DNA of 64,000 nucleotides from Myxococcales bacterium (GTDB taxonomy: Bacteria; Myxococcota; Myxococcia; Myxococcales; Myxococcaceae), in the NCBI GenBank assembly GCA_020846875.1, contig JADLDB010000052.1, positions 1-64,000 on the forward strand, given 5' to 3'. Shown here one piece after another: positions 34,383 to 42,482 of the stretch. The position numbers were made by a program, and so were the translations under genes. Under the pieces are notes generated by a model. It saw nothing but the letters and a program-made list of their open reading frames with translations. It searched no databases and was not told the DNA's origin. Each line of letters opens with the position of its first letter. Position 1 is the stretch's first letter.

Positions 34383-34859
34383 TCAGGCCTCGATGAACAG
34401 GCCGACCAGCACGACGGCCTGGAGCTGCGGGTGGGACCAATCGAGCGCCGGCGTCCGGCCACGCGCCCCCGCCTGGACGGCGACACCGAGCCCCCAGAGG
34501 AGCTGGTAGCGCAGCGAGATCCCCAGCTCGAGGCCGAGGTCGAGCCGCGGCGCGCTGGAGGGCACCAGCATCAACTCAGGGAGCAGGAAGAGCTGCAGCG
34601 TCAGCCAGTCCCCCTGGTAGAGCCCGACGCGTGGCCCGAGGCCGAGGAGCGCGGAGGGCTCGGCGTTGAAGTCGCCGCCGATCGCCAGCGAGACGCCCCA
34701 GCGCTCGGAGACGCCGTACTCGGCCGCGGCGGTGAGCGCCGCCCCATGGCTCGTGGCTTCGAAGGTCGGCCCCGCGACGAGCGAGAAGGCGAAGAGCCCT
34801 CGCTCCGCGGAAGCCGCTGTGGAGGCGAGCACGACGAACACCAGCAAGAGGCGCCTCAT
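34383..34859 (-). CDS. small outer-membrane beta-barrel-like protein
   Basis: A 158-residue protein with signal peptide MRRLLLVFVVLASTAASA followed by alternating amphipathic strands (FAFSLVAGPTFEATSHGAAL, WGVSLAIGGDFNAEPS, LGLELGISLRYQLLWGLGVA) and a terminal hydrophobic residue pattern suggesting a small 8-strand barrel. No family is recognised. Its start overlaps the stop of the preceding lipoprotein gene by ATGA, and its stop is one base from the cytochrome ATG, so the three are translationally coupled. Confidence 0.75.
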   Translation of the reverse strand: MRRLLLVFVVLASTAASAERGLFAFSLVAGPTFEATSHGAALTAAAEYGVSERWGVSLAIGGDFNAEPSALLGLGPRVGLYQGDWLTLQLFLLPELMLVPSSAPRLDLGLELGISLRYQLLWGLGVAVQAGARGRTPALDWSHPQLQAVVLVGLFIEA

Positions 34860-35128
34860 TCTCTCACCCCGGGCGGCTCCGTCGCCTCATCCCGCTGCGG
34901 GGTCGAGGGGCGAGCGCCGAGCGCCGGCAGGGCCGCGTCCTCCGGCACGCCGAGCGAGCAGCGCCCCGCCTCACCTCCGGCAGCACGCACGAAGTAGCGG
35001 CACAGGTCGTGATCGCAGGCGCGGCCGATCCCCGAGCGCGCCGCGTCCTCAAGAGAGCCGCGCGCGGGCATGGTCGCGCAGCCGCACACGAAGGCGCCGG
35101 CCGCGAAGAGAAGCTCACGGCGCCTCAT
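34856..35128 (-). CDS. small Cys-containing lipoprotein
   Basis: A 90-residue lipoprotein with MRRRELLFAAGAFVCGCATM (lipobox VCGC; the RR-x-L-L start also resembles a twin-arginine signal). The mature part has a compact Cys pattern CDHDLCRYFVRAAGGEAGRC. It sits between the CrtC-like gene (64 bp upstream) and the barrel gene (4-base overlap). It is possibly a small partner of the dihaem cytochrome; no family is recognised. Confidence 0.68.
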   Translation of the reverse strand: MRRRELLFAAGAFVCGCATMPARGSLEDAARSGIGRACDHDLCRYFVRAAGGEAGRCSLGVPEDAALPALGARPSTPQRDEATEPPGVRE

Positions 35129-35192
35129 CGGACGTCCCCTCGTGACGGCCTTCGGCGCCGCCTGGGGGCGCGCCGGTGCAGGAAGCAGAAAT

Positions 35193-36284
35193 TCATCGCT
35201 GTGTCTCCTCTGGTGGTGGCCCTGACGAAAAGAAGCGGCGCAGGTGCGGCTGCGACAGCCCGAACACCTCGACCATGGCGCGGCCGCGCACCGCCCGCCC
35301 GCGAAGCTCGCCGCGCACGGCGAAGGAGCCCGCCCAGATCGCGGCAGGGAATGCGTCGAGCTCCTGCTGCGGGACGTCGGTGGTCAGCTCCAGCACGCCC
35401 CGCTCCTCAGGCAGCTCGAGGCGCCAGCGCACCGGCCAGGTGATGCTCGTCCTCGGGCTCGTCCACGCCTCGCCGGTCTGCATGACCCCAACGCGGGTGA
35501 GCTCGAGCCTGCGCACGGCTCCATCCGCCTCGATCAGCTCCGCGAAGGAGCCGTCCACCTCGCGCCACTCGCGGTCGCGGATGAGGCCGATCTGCAGCTC
35601 GGTCCCGTCGTCGAGCTGCGCGCCGAACCACGTCCACCCTGCGATGCGCTCGGAATAGAGGAAGCCCCACTCGTGCTTCACCCACGCCTCGCCCGTCACC
35701 GCGACGCGCTCGCCATCCAGTGTCAGCGCGCCCGAGGCTGGCAGCCGCGGCAGCGTATAGAAGAGGTGGGCCGTGCCGTCGGCCACGAAGCGGCCGCCCT
35801 CGCCTTCGAGCACCACGGGCTTGCCTTCACCGAGCGTCAGCGAGAGCTCCGCGTCCCGCGTCGACGCGCTGAGCGCCATGCCGCGCGCAGTCCCCTTCGC
35901 TGTCCAGTCGTCATGCGAGAGCTCGAGTCGCCCGGTCGCCGCCGACGCTGCCCACACGTCGGGGAACGCGTACTTCTCACGGCCGAAGTAGCGGCGACCG
36001 TGCTCGTCGGTGACGCAGAAGACGGCCACCTGCCCTGGATCCACCGCGAGGCGAACCGGGACGCCGAGGAAGCGATCGCCGTCGGTGTGCCAGCGCACGA
36101 AGCCGAGGAAGAAGTCGTACTTCCTCCCGCGCGCATCAAGCAGGTGCCCGTGGAAGTGCCACCACTCGGTCTGCGCGAGGTGGGCGCCGTGGTCCGCGGG
36201 CAAGGTGATGTTCGCGACCGCCGGAGCGCCCTCGAGTTGGTGCGCACAGGAGCACAGCGAGACGAAGAGCAGCGCCCACCTCAT
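35193..36284 (-). CDS. CrtC/AttH-family carotenoid hydratase-like lipoprotein
   Basis: A 363-residue protein of the CrtC (hydroxyneurosporene synthase)/AttH lipocalin-like fold. Landmarks are HLAQTEWWHFHGHLLDARGR, GVPVRLAVDPGQVAVFCVTD, VTGEAWVKHEWGFLYSERIAGWTWF and GTELQIGLIRDRE; the WWxxHG and E-W-Tx-Q residues line the family's cavity. In carotenoid producers the enzyme adds water to the 1,2 double bond of acyclic carotenoids. Unusually the N-terminus is a lipoprotein-type signal (LLFVSLCSCAHQ), so the protein would be exported. The ATG overlaps the FAD-enzyme stop (ATGA). The substrate may not be a carotenoid. Confidence 0.82.
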   Translation of the reverse strand: MRWALLFVSLCSCAHQLEGAPAVANITLPADHGAHLAQTEWWHFHGHLLDARGRKYDFFLGFVRWHTDGDRFLGVPVRLAVDPGQVAVFCVTDEHGRRYFGREKYAFPDVWAASAATGRLELSHDDWTAKGTARGMALSASTRDAELSLTLGEGKPVVLEGEGGRFVADGTAHLFYTLPRLPASGALTLDGERVAVTGEAWVKHEWGFLYSERIAGWTWFGAQLDDGTELQIGLIRDREWREVDGSFAELIEADGAVRRLELTRVGVMQTGEAWTSPRTSITWPVRWRLELPEERGVLELTTDVPQQELDAFPAAIWAGSFAVRGELRGRAVRGRAMVEVFGLSQPHLRRFFSSGPPPEETQR

Positions 36285-37768
36285 CGCGGCACCCCCTGCT
36301 CCAGCCAGTCGAGCGCCGCGTTCGCGGCCGACAGCCCGCTGCGGATCGCGGCCTCCATGCAGGGGAAGTCGAGCTCGTTGCGGATCCAGTCGCCGGCGAG
36401 GAAGAGGTTCGCAATAGGCGTGACGGTGCGCGGCCGCAGCTCGAGCGTCCCCGGCTCGGTGTACCAGTAGCGCCCCTGCGGCCCCCGGTTGCGCACCACG
36501 ACGTAGTGCTCGACGCCGGCGCGATCGATCCGCTCGTAGCCGGGCAGCGGCTTCACCGCCTCGAGGCAGCGGGCGAGCAGCGCCTCGTCGTCCAGGTGCT
36601 CGTAGCCAATCTCCTGGCCGACGAAGTACAGCACCGAGCCGTAGCGCGGATCGTCGCGGAACTCGCGCACCACCGGCTTGTTGTCGATCACGAAGGACAG
36701 GGGCGGCGGCAGGCCGGCGATGACGCTCGCGTAGCGGCGCGTGACGGGCGCGCGGTGCCAGATCTGCATGCCGAGCGGAGGGACGCTGCGCAGCTTCCGC
36801 ATGCGCGCGAAGTCGGGCAGCGACCAGAACTCCGAGTCGCCCGCGTTGAGCCGGCGGAAGCAGCCCTCGGGGATCGCCAGCACGACCGCGTCGAAGTCGG
36901 AGTCGACACGCACGCTCCCGGCCTTCGGCTCCAGCGGCGCCTGCGGCCCGCGGTGATCCTGGTGGTGGTGCCCGGCAGAGTCGGGCTCGGCGATCTCCAG
37001 CCCTACGGCGCGCCGGTCGCGCAGCTTCACCCCGGTGAGCTGCTGGAAGAAGCGAAGCTGTCCGCCGAGGCGCCGCACGTACACGCCGATGGGATCCCAG
37101 AAGCGATCGGTCATGCCGCCGTCGGGGAAGCCGTACTCGCAGGTGGCGTACCCGCGATCGAGCGTGCCGGCGGCGAGCATCAACTGGTGCGCGCTGACCT
37201 GCCCTGGGTAGTTGAGCTGGCCGTCGCGCGACATGCGGAACGCGTTGGTGGCGATCACGCTCGGCGGCAGGCCGTTCTTCCAGCACCACGCCGTGAAGCA
37301 GACGTCGTCGAACTGCTCGAGGCCCTGCGCGCCGCCCCAGGCCGCGGCGGTGCGCGCGACGAAGCGCGTGATCTCGACGAGTTCCGAGCGCGTGAAGCCG
37401 GTGTAGCCCATCGAGGACTTCAGCGTGTGCAGCGGGTTCCGGTGGAGTTCGAGATCGTGGACGCGCTGATCGCGGTCCTCGTAGATGTGCGTGAGGCCCT
37501 TGTTGCTCCACAGGTGCGCGGCGGGATCGACGCCGGCGCGGCGCAGCAGCGCCTTCATCTCGCGGTAGAAGCCGACGACGACGTGCTGGCCGTGATCGAT
37601 GAGCCGGCCCTCGCTGTCTCGCCACGACGCCGCCTTGCCGCCGAGGTGGTGGCCGAGGTTGAGCAGTTGAACGCGCACGCGATCGCCGCCGCGCTCCAGC
37701 AGGCGCGCTGCCGCGGCGAGCCCCGCGGGGCCGCCTCCCACCACCTTGACTCGAAATGGTCGTTGCAC
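36281..37768 (-). CDS. FAD-dependent carotenoid desaturase-like oxidoreductase
   Basis: A 495-residue flavoenzyme of the phytoene/zeta-carotene desaturase and amine-oxidase superfamily. The dinucleotide-binding motif is VKVVGGGPAGLAAAARLLER at the very N-terminus. It is followed by LGGKAASW and IDHGQHVVVGFYREMKALLR, the wording of ZDS-like desaturases, and the C-terminal FAD motif NLFLAGDWIRNELDFPCMEA. The GTG at 37768 follows TGAGG. It leads the operon, coupled by ATGA to the CrtC-like gene, so both probably act on one isoprenoid. A His/Gln/Asp-rich insertion (GHHHQDHRGPQ) near residue 270 is unusual. A hydroxysqualene-type oxidase is an alternative. Confidence 0.85.
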   Translation of the reverse strand: MQRPFRVKVVGGGPAGLAAAARLLERGGDRVRVQLLNLGHHLGGKAASWRDSEGRLIDHGQHVVVGFYREMKALLRRAGVDPAAHLWSNKGLTHIYEDRDQRVHDLELHRNPLHTLKSSMGYTGFTRSELVEITRFVARTAAAWGGAQGLEQFDDVCFTAWCWKNGLPPSVIATNAFRMSRDGQLNYPGQVSAHQLMLAAGTLDRGYATCEYGFPDGGMTDRFWDPIGVYVRRLGGQLRFFQQLTGVKLRDRRAVGLEIAEPDSAGHHHQDHRGPQAPLEPKAGSVRVDSDFDAVVLAIPEGCFRRLNAGDSEFWSLPDFARMRKLRSVPPLGMQIWHRAPVTRRYASVIAGLPPPLSFVIDNKPVVREFRDDPRYGSVLYFVGQEIGYEHLDDEALLARCLEAVKPLPGYERIDRAGVEHYVVVRNRGPQGRYWYTEPGTLELRPRTVTPIANLFLAGDWIRNELDFPCMEAAIRSGLSAANAALDWLEQGVPR

Positions 37769-37874
37769 GCGGACCTCACGCTCCGCGCCCGGCGAACTTT
37801 CCTGAGCGCCCGGTGGAAACCTGAGAACGCGTCGTGCGTGAGGCCGCAAACCGCTCACCACAGGAGCTGCACCG

Positions 37875-38984
37875 ATGCGCTCATTCCCGCTGTCGTTCCT
37901 CATCCCCTGCCTCATCGCCAGCGCCGAGGCCGCCTCGATGGAGCCGGGCACCACCTGGCCGCCCCTGATGATGGCGGCGGCCAGCGAGTCGCCCGGCCTC
38001 GTCTCGGCCCGCTGGAGCGAAGCCACCATCGACGCGAGCGGGCAGATGGGCCAGCACGTGTCGCTCGCGCTCGATCGCGAAGGCCGCGCGCACCTCGCCT
38101 ACTACGAGTTCGTCGGCCCCCGCCGCCAGCTCAAGCACGCGCGGTGGACCGGCGATGGCTGGCACACGGAGACCGTCGATGCTTCCGGGGACGTCGGTGG
38201 CGCCGGATCGCTCGCCCTCGACGCGCAGGGGCGCCCGTGGATCACCTACTTCGACTTCGCCCACCAGAGCCTCAAGCTGGCGCGCTACTCCGGCTCGTCG
38301 TGGCGCGTGGAGATCGTCGACGGAGAAGAGGCCGTCGGGCTCGACAGCTCGCTGGCGTTCGACGCGTCGGGCGCGCCGCATGTCGCCTACTACGATCTCG
38401 CGAACCGGGCCTTGAAGCACGCGCAGCGCGCCGGCGCGACGTGGAAGGTTGAGACGGTGGACGCGCTGGGCGACGTGGGGATCGAGACGTCGATCGCGGT
38501 GGGCGCGTCGGGGCGAGTGCACATCGCCTACCTCGAGCGCCTCTCGCGTCGCGTCCGCTACGCGCACCGGACGACTGCCGGCTGGGAACGCGTGACGGTG
38601 GACACGTCGGGGAACGCCGCCGGCCCCTCGCTGGCGCTCGACGCGAAGGGCAGAGCCCACATCACCTGGCTCGATCGCCGCCGCGACGTCCTCAAGCACG
38701 CCTGGTGGGACGCGCGCCTGTGGACCACCGAGCCGGTGCTCCAGGTCGGCGCCGGGCTGCGCACCTCGCTGGCGATCGATCCGGGTGGCGGGCTGCACGT
38801 CGGCGTGCAGGAGCCCGGCGGAGCGCTCAAGTACCTGCAGCGCACGGCGGGCGCCTGGACCAGCGTGAACGTCGAGGGCGTCCGGGAGGCGGCGTGGGGC
38901 GTGGCGCTCGCGCTGTCGGGTACGACTCCGCTCGTCTGCTACAGCGACCTCGCGCAGCACGGCGTGCGGTGCGCCCGGCCGTGA
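37875..38984 (+). CDS. secreted repeat protein, probable beta-propeller
   Basis: A 369-residue exported protein (signal about 1-19, LIASAEAAS). The body has about seven repeats of roughly 46 residues with the consensus VDxxGxVGxxxSLALDxxGxPHIAYYDxxxxxLKHARxxGxxW, for example SLALDAQGRPWITYFDFAHQ and SLAFDASGAPHVAYYDLANR. The number and length of blades suggest a seven-bladed propeller similar to those annotated on many myxobacterial surface proteins. No catalytic site is seen. It is divergent from the desaturase operon with 106 bp between. Confidence 0.83.
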   Translation: MRSFPLSFLIPCLIASAEAASMEPGTTWPPLMMAAASESPGLVSARWSEATIDASGQMGQHVSLALDREGRAHLAYYEFVGPRRQLKHARWTGDGWHTETVDASGDVGGAGSLALDAQGRPWITYFDFAHQSLKLARYSGSSWRVEIVDGEEAVGLDSSLAFDASGAPHVAYYDLANRALKHAQRAGATWKVETVDALGDVGIETSIAVGASGRVHIAYLERLSRRVRYAHRTTAGWERVTVDTSGNAAGPSLALDAKGRAHITWLDRRRDVLKHAWWDARLWTTEPVLQVGAGLRTSLAIDPGGGLHVGVQEPGGALKYLQRTAGAWTSVNVEGVREAAWGVALALSGTTPLVCYSDLAQHGVRCARP

Positions 38985-39016
38985 ATGAAACCGGGTGAGC
39001 CGACCACTGACGGCGC

Positions 39017-39961
39017 GTGCGCTGCAAACGTCTCGCTTCCACCGGCCGGCGCTGCTCAGGGACGAGACCGTGGTGGTTGATTCCGATCATCCTCGCGGCG
39101 CCTGCCTTCGCCGCCCCGCCGAGCGCCGCGTTCGATCTCTCCGCGCTCGACGCGAAGGACTGGGCGCGGCTGGACGCGCTCAACCTCGAGAAGCACGTGG
39201 TGCTCCGCCTGATGCAGGAAGGCTTCGCGGTGGTTACGCCGTCGGCGAGCCCCGAGCTGCTCCTGCGCGTCACGGTGACGCCCCACGCGCTCGAGCTCGA
39301 AGGGTCGGCCGCCTGGAAGACCGCGCGGCGCGAGGTCGAGCTGCGAGAGGAGCCGCTGGCCGAGCTGCACCTCGAGATCGCGCAGAAGACGGTGTCCCTG
39401 GCCCGCGCGGTCCTCGACGCGAGGCCGGCCCCCGCGGCCCGGCCGAGTCCCGAGCTCGTCGTCGTCGCGCCGCCGCCGAACCTCACAGAGCCCCTGCGTC
39501 CGGCGCAGGCGCCTCGGTATTTGCTCGGGGTCCATGCAGGGGTCCTCCCGCGATCCGGGGGCACCGATCTCGCCCTGGGCGCGCGGGCCCGGATCGGCAG
39601 GGCGCTCGGGTTTCGTGGCGCGGTCACGCTCTACGTCTCGCGAGGCACGGACATCACCGTGCTCGAGGTGCGGGCGCTGGCCGGCATCGGCTACCGCTTC
39701 CGCCCTCACGAGCGCATCGATCTGGAGGCGGGCGCGCTGATCGGAGGCCGCTTCCACACCTGGTTCGACGCGACGCAGCCCGGGCTGAAGGTCGACTTCA
39801 CGGCCGGCCTGCCGCTCTCAATCACCTGGTGGCCTCACCGGAGCGCGGGCTTCACGCTGGAGGTGACGCCGGGCGCGACCACGCAGGCGCTCGAGCACCC
39901 GGGGTGGGCGCGCGGGCCGTGGTCCATCGAGGCGGTGGTGGCGCTTCAAGTTCGGTGGTGA
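39017..39961 (+). CDS. secreted protein with barrel-like C-terminus
   Basis: A 314-residue protein. A hydrophobic N-terminal segment (WWLIPIILAAPAFAAP) is a likely signal peptide. The first 110 mature residues are helical with a LEKHVVLRLMQEGFAVV stretch, a Pro/Ala linker follows (about 135-165), and the last 150 residues show repeated amphipathic strands (LGVHAGVLPRSGG, LALGARARIGRALGFRG, ALAGIGYRFRP, FTAGLPLSITWW) like a small outer-membrane barrel. The GTG start at 39017 has no strong ribosome-binding site, so an internal TTG (MIPIIL) is possible. It precedes the sigma factor gene by 19 bp and is probably in its operon. Confidence 0.72.
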   Translation: MRCKRLASTGRRCSGTRPWWLIPIILAAPAFAAPPSAAFDLSALDAKDWARLDALNLEKHVVLRLMQEGFAVVTPSASPELLLRVTVTPHALELEGSAAWKTARREVELREEPLAELHLEIAQKTVSLARAVLDARPAPAARPSPELVVVAPPPNLTEPLRPAQAPRYLLGVHAGVLPRSGGTDLALGARARIGRALGFRGAVTLYVSRGTDITVLEVRALAGIGYRFRPHERIDLEAGALIGGRFHTWFDATQPGLKVDFTAGLPLSITWWPHRSAGFTLEVTPGATTQALEHPGWARGPWSIEAVVALQVRW

Positions 39962-39980
39962 GGAAAGGCGGGGACGCGCC

Positions 39981-40550
39981 GTGCGTGATGCCGGACGAAT
40001 GCAGGCAGCCACCCACACCTTGGACGCGCTCAGCGTCGGTCGCGAGGAGGTCTTCGAGGCCGCCTGGAGAGCGCACCGGCACGAGGTGTATCGCTGGGCG
40101 TTGCGCTTCACCGGCCGCGCGGCGCTCGCGGAGGACCTCACGCACGACGTCTTCGTCAAGCTGCTCGAGCGCATCGGCCACCTGGAGCGCGCCGGGGAGC
40201 TCGGCGGTTGGCTGTACCGCGTGACGGCGAACCTCGCCTTAAGCCAGTTGCGCCGCGAGCGCTCTTTGGTGCGGAAGCTCGGCCGAATTCTCACCGGAGA
40301 GGACGAGACGAGCGACGGCCCTGACCAAGGGCTCGAGCTGAGAGAGGCCGCGCAGAACGCCTTGAGGACGTTCCGCGCGCTGCCGCCGAAGGAGTCGATG
40401 GTGCTGACGATGAAGGTGATGGACGGCAAGAGCCAGCGGGAGATCGCCGACGCGCTGGGCATGTCCGAGGGGTACGTGTCGAAGCTCATCGCCCGCGCGT
40501 GGCAGCAGGTGCGGGCGGCGGGCTGGGAGGTGGCGCATGCCGGGGCCTGA
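39981..40550 (+). CDS. ECF-type RNA polymerase sigma factor
   Basis: A 189-residue extracytoplasmic-function sigma factor. Region 2 (about 20-90) includes YRWALRFTGRAALAEDLTHD with VFVKLLERIG, and region 4 (about 130-180) includes ALPPKESMVLTMKVMDGKSQ and the helix-turn-helix MSEGYVSKLIARAWQQVRAA. It directs transcription of a small regulon in response to an envelope signal. The last 14 bases overlap the start of a membrane protein gene with a FecR-like domain, the usual place for its anti-sigma factor. Confidence 0.93.
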   Translation: MRDAGRMQAATHTLDALSVGREEVFEAAWRAHRHEVYRWALRFTGRAALAEDLTHDVFVKLLERIGHLERAGELGGWLYRVTANLALSQLRRERSLVRKLGRILTGEDETSDGPDQGLELREAAQNALRTFRALPPKESMVLTMKVMDGKSQREIADALGMSEGYVSKLIARAWQQVRAAGWEVAHAGA

Positions 40551-41400
40551 ACTCTTCCAGGCGGCGCGCGAGGCGTCGGCGGCGTTCGAAGCGTTACGGC
40601 TGCCCGACGCGGCGGCGCGGAGGATCCGCGCGCGGCTCGACGCCCCAGGGGCTCCGCGCTGGCTCGTCAGCGTGGCCCTCGTCGCGGCAACGGCGGCAGC
40701 AGCGGCGCTCGTCGTCCTTCCCCTGGCCCACGAGGAGGATCGCACGAGGGTGACGGCCTCGCGCTTCGCCTCGTACCAGCAGCTCCCGGGGGCGCTGGTG
40801 CTGCGCTCTGGCAGCGTCGAGGTGGACACGAGCGGCTCGTACGGCATCGAGGTCGCGTGGGGCCGCGTCGAAGTGCTCGGCGCGCGGGTGACTGTGAGCA
40901 TCGACGGCGACACGGGGAGCGTCACCCTGCACGAGGGATCGGCGGTGTTCCGCGCGAGCGACGGGCGGGAGGTGCGTCTGGAGCCGGACCGAAGGCTCGA
41001 ACTCCCCCTGCCGGAGCCTGCCCCGGTCGAGGCGCGCCGGGAGGAGCCGCCGGCTGAAGTCGAGGCGCCCGTGCGCCCACCGAGGCCGCGCGCGCCGCGC
41101 GTGATCACGCCGCCTCCCGCGCTGCCGTCGTCGGAGGCGCTGCTCGAAGAGCTCGCCAGGCTCCGCAGCCGCGGGCGGTACGACGAGGCGGTGGCCCGGC
41201 TACTCGAGGCGCTGCGTGAGGAGCGCCACCCGTCCACGCGAGAGCGGCTGAGCTTCGAGCTCAGCGCGATCCTCTCCACGCAACTGCAGGATCCAGTGCG
41301 GGCCTGCGCGCACTGGCGGAGCCACGCGCGTGAGTTCCCGAGCGGGCGGTACGAGGAAGAAGTCTCGGTCGCCCGGCGGCAGCTCGGCTGCGTGCCGTGA
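40537..41400 (+). CDS. FecR-like membrane protein, probable anti-sigma partner
   Basis: A 287-residue protein: a short cytoplasmic segment (about 1-43), one membrane helix (VSVALVAATAAAAALVVLPLA, about 44-64), a FecR-like periplasmic domain (about 75-165, LVLRSGSVEVDTSGSYGIEV, SVTLHEGSAVFRASDGREV), a Pro-rich linker and a C-terminal TPR-like region (about 200-280, RGRYDEAVARLLEALREE). A strong GGAGG lies six bases before the ATG inside the sigma gene. The cytoplasmic part is short and lacks an obvious zinc-binding anti-sigma domain, so sigma control by it is likely from position but not proven. Confidence 0.82.
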   Translation: MPGPELFQAAREASAAFEALRLPDAAARRIRARLDAPGAPRWLVSVALVAATAAAAALVVLPLAHEEDRTRVTASRFASYQQLPGALVLRSGSVEVDTSGSYGIEVAWGRVEVLGARVTVSIDGDTGSVTLHEGSAVFRASDGREVRLEPDRRLELPLPEPAPVEARREEPPAEVEAPVRPPRPRAPRVITPPPALPSSEALLEELARLRSRGRYDEAVARLLEALREERHPSTRERLSFELSAILSTQLQDPVRACAHWRSHAREFPSGRYEEEVSVARRQLGCVP

Positions 41401-41446
41401 CGCGGCCGGCGGCTTGCTCCTGGGTTTTCGCCGCCTGCCCTCGTTC

Positions 41447-41782
41447 ATGTGGGCGGCCCTGCCAGAGTTCGGCGCTCCACTCATCGGGGAGACCCTTCAC
41501 CGGCAGAAGTACCTGCTGTCGCTGTGCGTCGCGGTCTTGGTGTGCGCGTCGAACTGCTCGGGAGGCCCCAGCAGCGGTACCGGTGGCGGAGGCGGAGCGA
41601 GCGGGGGCACCGGCGGCGGCGGAACCGGTGGCGGCACTGGCGGTGGCGGCACTGGCGGCGGAGGAGGCGACGTGATGGGCACCGTCTTCGTGCCCAGCGC
41701 CTGGCCGGTGCACTTCACCGTGGCCAACGGCTCGCGCTATTGGATCAGCAACCTCACCGCGGGCTACGGACTGAACATCTGA
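41447..41782 (+). CDS. truncated Gly/Thr-linker lipoprotein
   Basis: A 111-residue frame. A hydrophobic segment YLLSLCVAVLVCASNC is followed by a Gly/Thr/Ser-rich linker of about 35 residues, then GDVMGTVFVPSAWPVHFTVANG and an early stop. Long Gly/Thr linkers after the lipobox are common in myxobacterial surface lipoproteins, which are normally several hundred residues long, so this looks like the N-terminal stump of a larger protein. The stop falls inside the end of an orphan RHS fragment on the opposite strand, suggesting the rest was lost in a rearrangement. There is no good ribosome-binding site. Confidence 0.5.
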   Translation: MWAALPEFGAPLIGETLHRQKYLLSLCVAVLVCASNCSGGPSSGTGGGGGASGGTGGGGTGGGTGGGGTGGGGGDVMGTVFVPSAWPVHFTVANGSRYWISNLTAGYGLNI

Positions 41783-41972
41783 AGGCAGTTCTTCATCATG
41801 CCCATGACGAACGGCAGATCGGTGAGTTCGCGACCGTCCGGGTCGACGTACCTCAAGGGGTTGTTGGCGGCGTAGGCGTAGATCGGCACCTGCATCCCAC
41901 GCGCGGCCATCGTAGTCATGTACGCGGGCGACTGGAGGAGCGGCTCTGGCGAGAGGTACTTCCCAAGGCCAT
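41764..41972 (-). pseudogene. orphan RHS core remnant
   Basis: About 68 codons of the RHS-repeat-associated core: GKYLSPEPLLQSP, then PIYAYAANNPLRYVDPDGR and a short tail ELTDLPFVMGMMKNCLQMFS. There is no start codon of its own in a sensible place, since the open frame upstream runs into the lipoprotein gene. It is a displaced tip without a toxin domain, or its toxin part has been lost. It closely resembles the core at the start of the neighbouring tip gene. Confidence 0.7.
41836..41887. repeat. direct repeat copy A, RHS core
   Basis: This 52-bp segment encodes the PIYAYAANNPLRYVDPDG part of the orphan RHS core and is identical at 44 of 52 positions to 42913-42964. Such homology blocks are where RHS and polymorphic-toxin tips recombine. 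Confidence 0.7.
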
Positions 41973-41990
41973 GAGGCCTTGCAGCGCCGG

Positions 41991-42482
41991 TCACGGCTTG
42001 GCTTCGGTCGCGGGTGGAAGCGCGCATACCTGTTGCTGCGAGTCGCAGACCAGCCCGCATCCGCGGGCATCAGCGCGCAGGGCGACCCAGCAGCCGGGTC
42101 GACCACAATCCACGATCCCCTCGCCATCGACGTACGCGCGCAGCGCGTCAGGGACCTTGCCTGAGCGAATGTCGTTGAACACCGCAACGGGCAGAGCGCG
42201 CCACTCAACGAGAGAAGGTGCAGCATCGCGGAGCTGGAGCTCGCACACTGTTCGAGCGGCCCAAGCGTCGCGTTCAAGCAACACAAGGCGGCTGCGAACG
42301 GGCTGTGCGCCCGCCGTCGCCACGTTGCGTGGAAGGGCGGGGTCGTCAGCACTCGTATCTGCGTCTTCGTCCCCGGCCCGCAGGGGTGGCGGCGGAGGCT
42401 GGATCTGCGCTCCCTGCGGCGTCGCGCAGGCAGCGAGCAGCAGCGCCGCGGTGACCAACCAGCGGACGCTAGTAGCGATCAC
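41991..42482 (-). CDS. lipoprotein, candidate immunity protein of the RHS tip
   Basis: A 163-residue lipoprotein (MIATSVRWLVTAALLLAACA, lipobox LAAC). A Pro-rich and acidic linker (about 25-50) is followed by a compact domain with paired cysteines: RTVCELQLRD, GIVDCGRPGCWVALRADARG and CGLVCDSQQQVCALPP. It starts 14 bases inside the preceding toxin-like RHS tip gene and thus is translationally coupled to it, the standard position of an immunity gene. A lipoprotein would protect the periplasm. No immunity family is recognised, so the role rests on position alone. Confidence 0.62.
   Translation of the reverse strand: MIATSVRWLVTAALLLAACATPQGAQIQPPPPPLRAGDEDADTSADDPALPRNVATAGAQPVRSRLVLLERDAWAARTVCELQLRDAAPSLVEWRALPVAVFNDIRSGKVPDALRAYVDGEGIVDCGRPGCWVALRADARGCGLVCDSQQQVCALPPATEAKP

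Noticed and set aside
40537-41057. Classical zinc-binding anti-sigma (ZAS) domain in the FecR-like protein
   Set aside because: The cytoplasmic segment before the membrane helix is only about 43 residues and has no HxxxCxxC motif.
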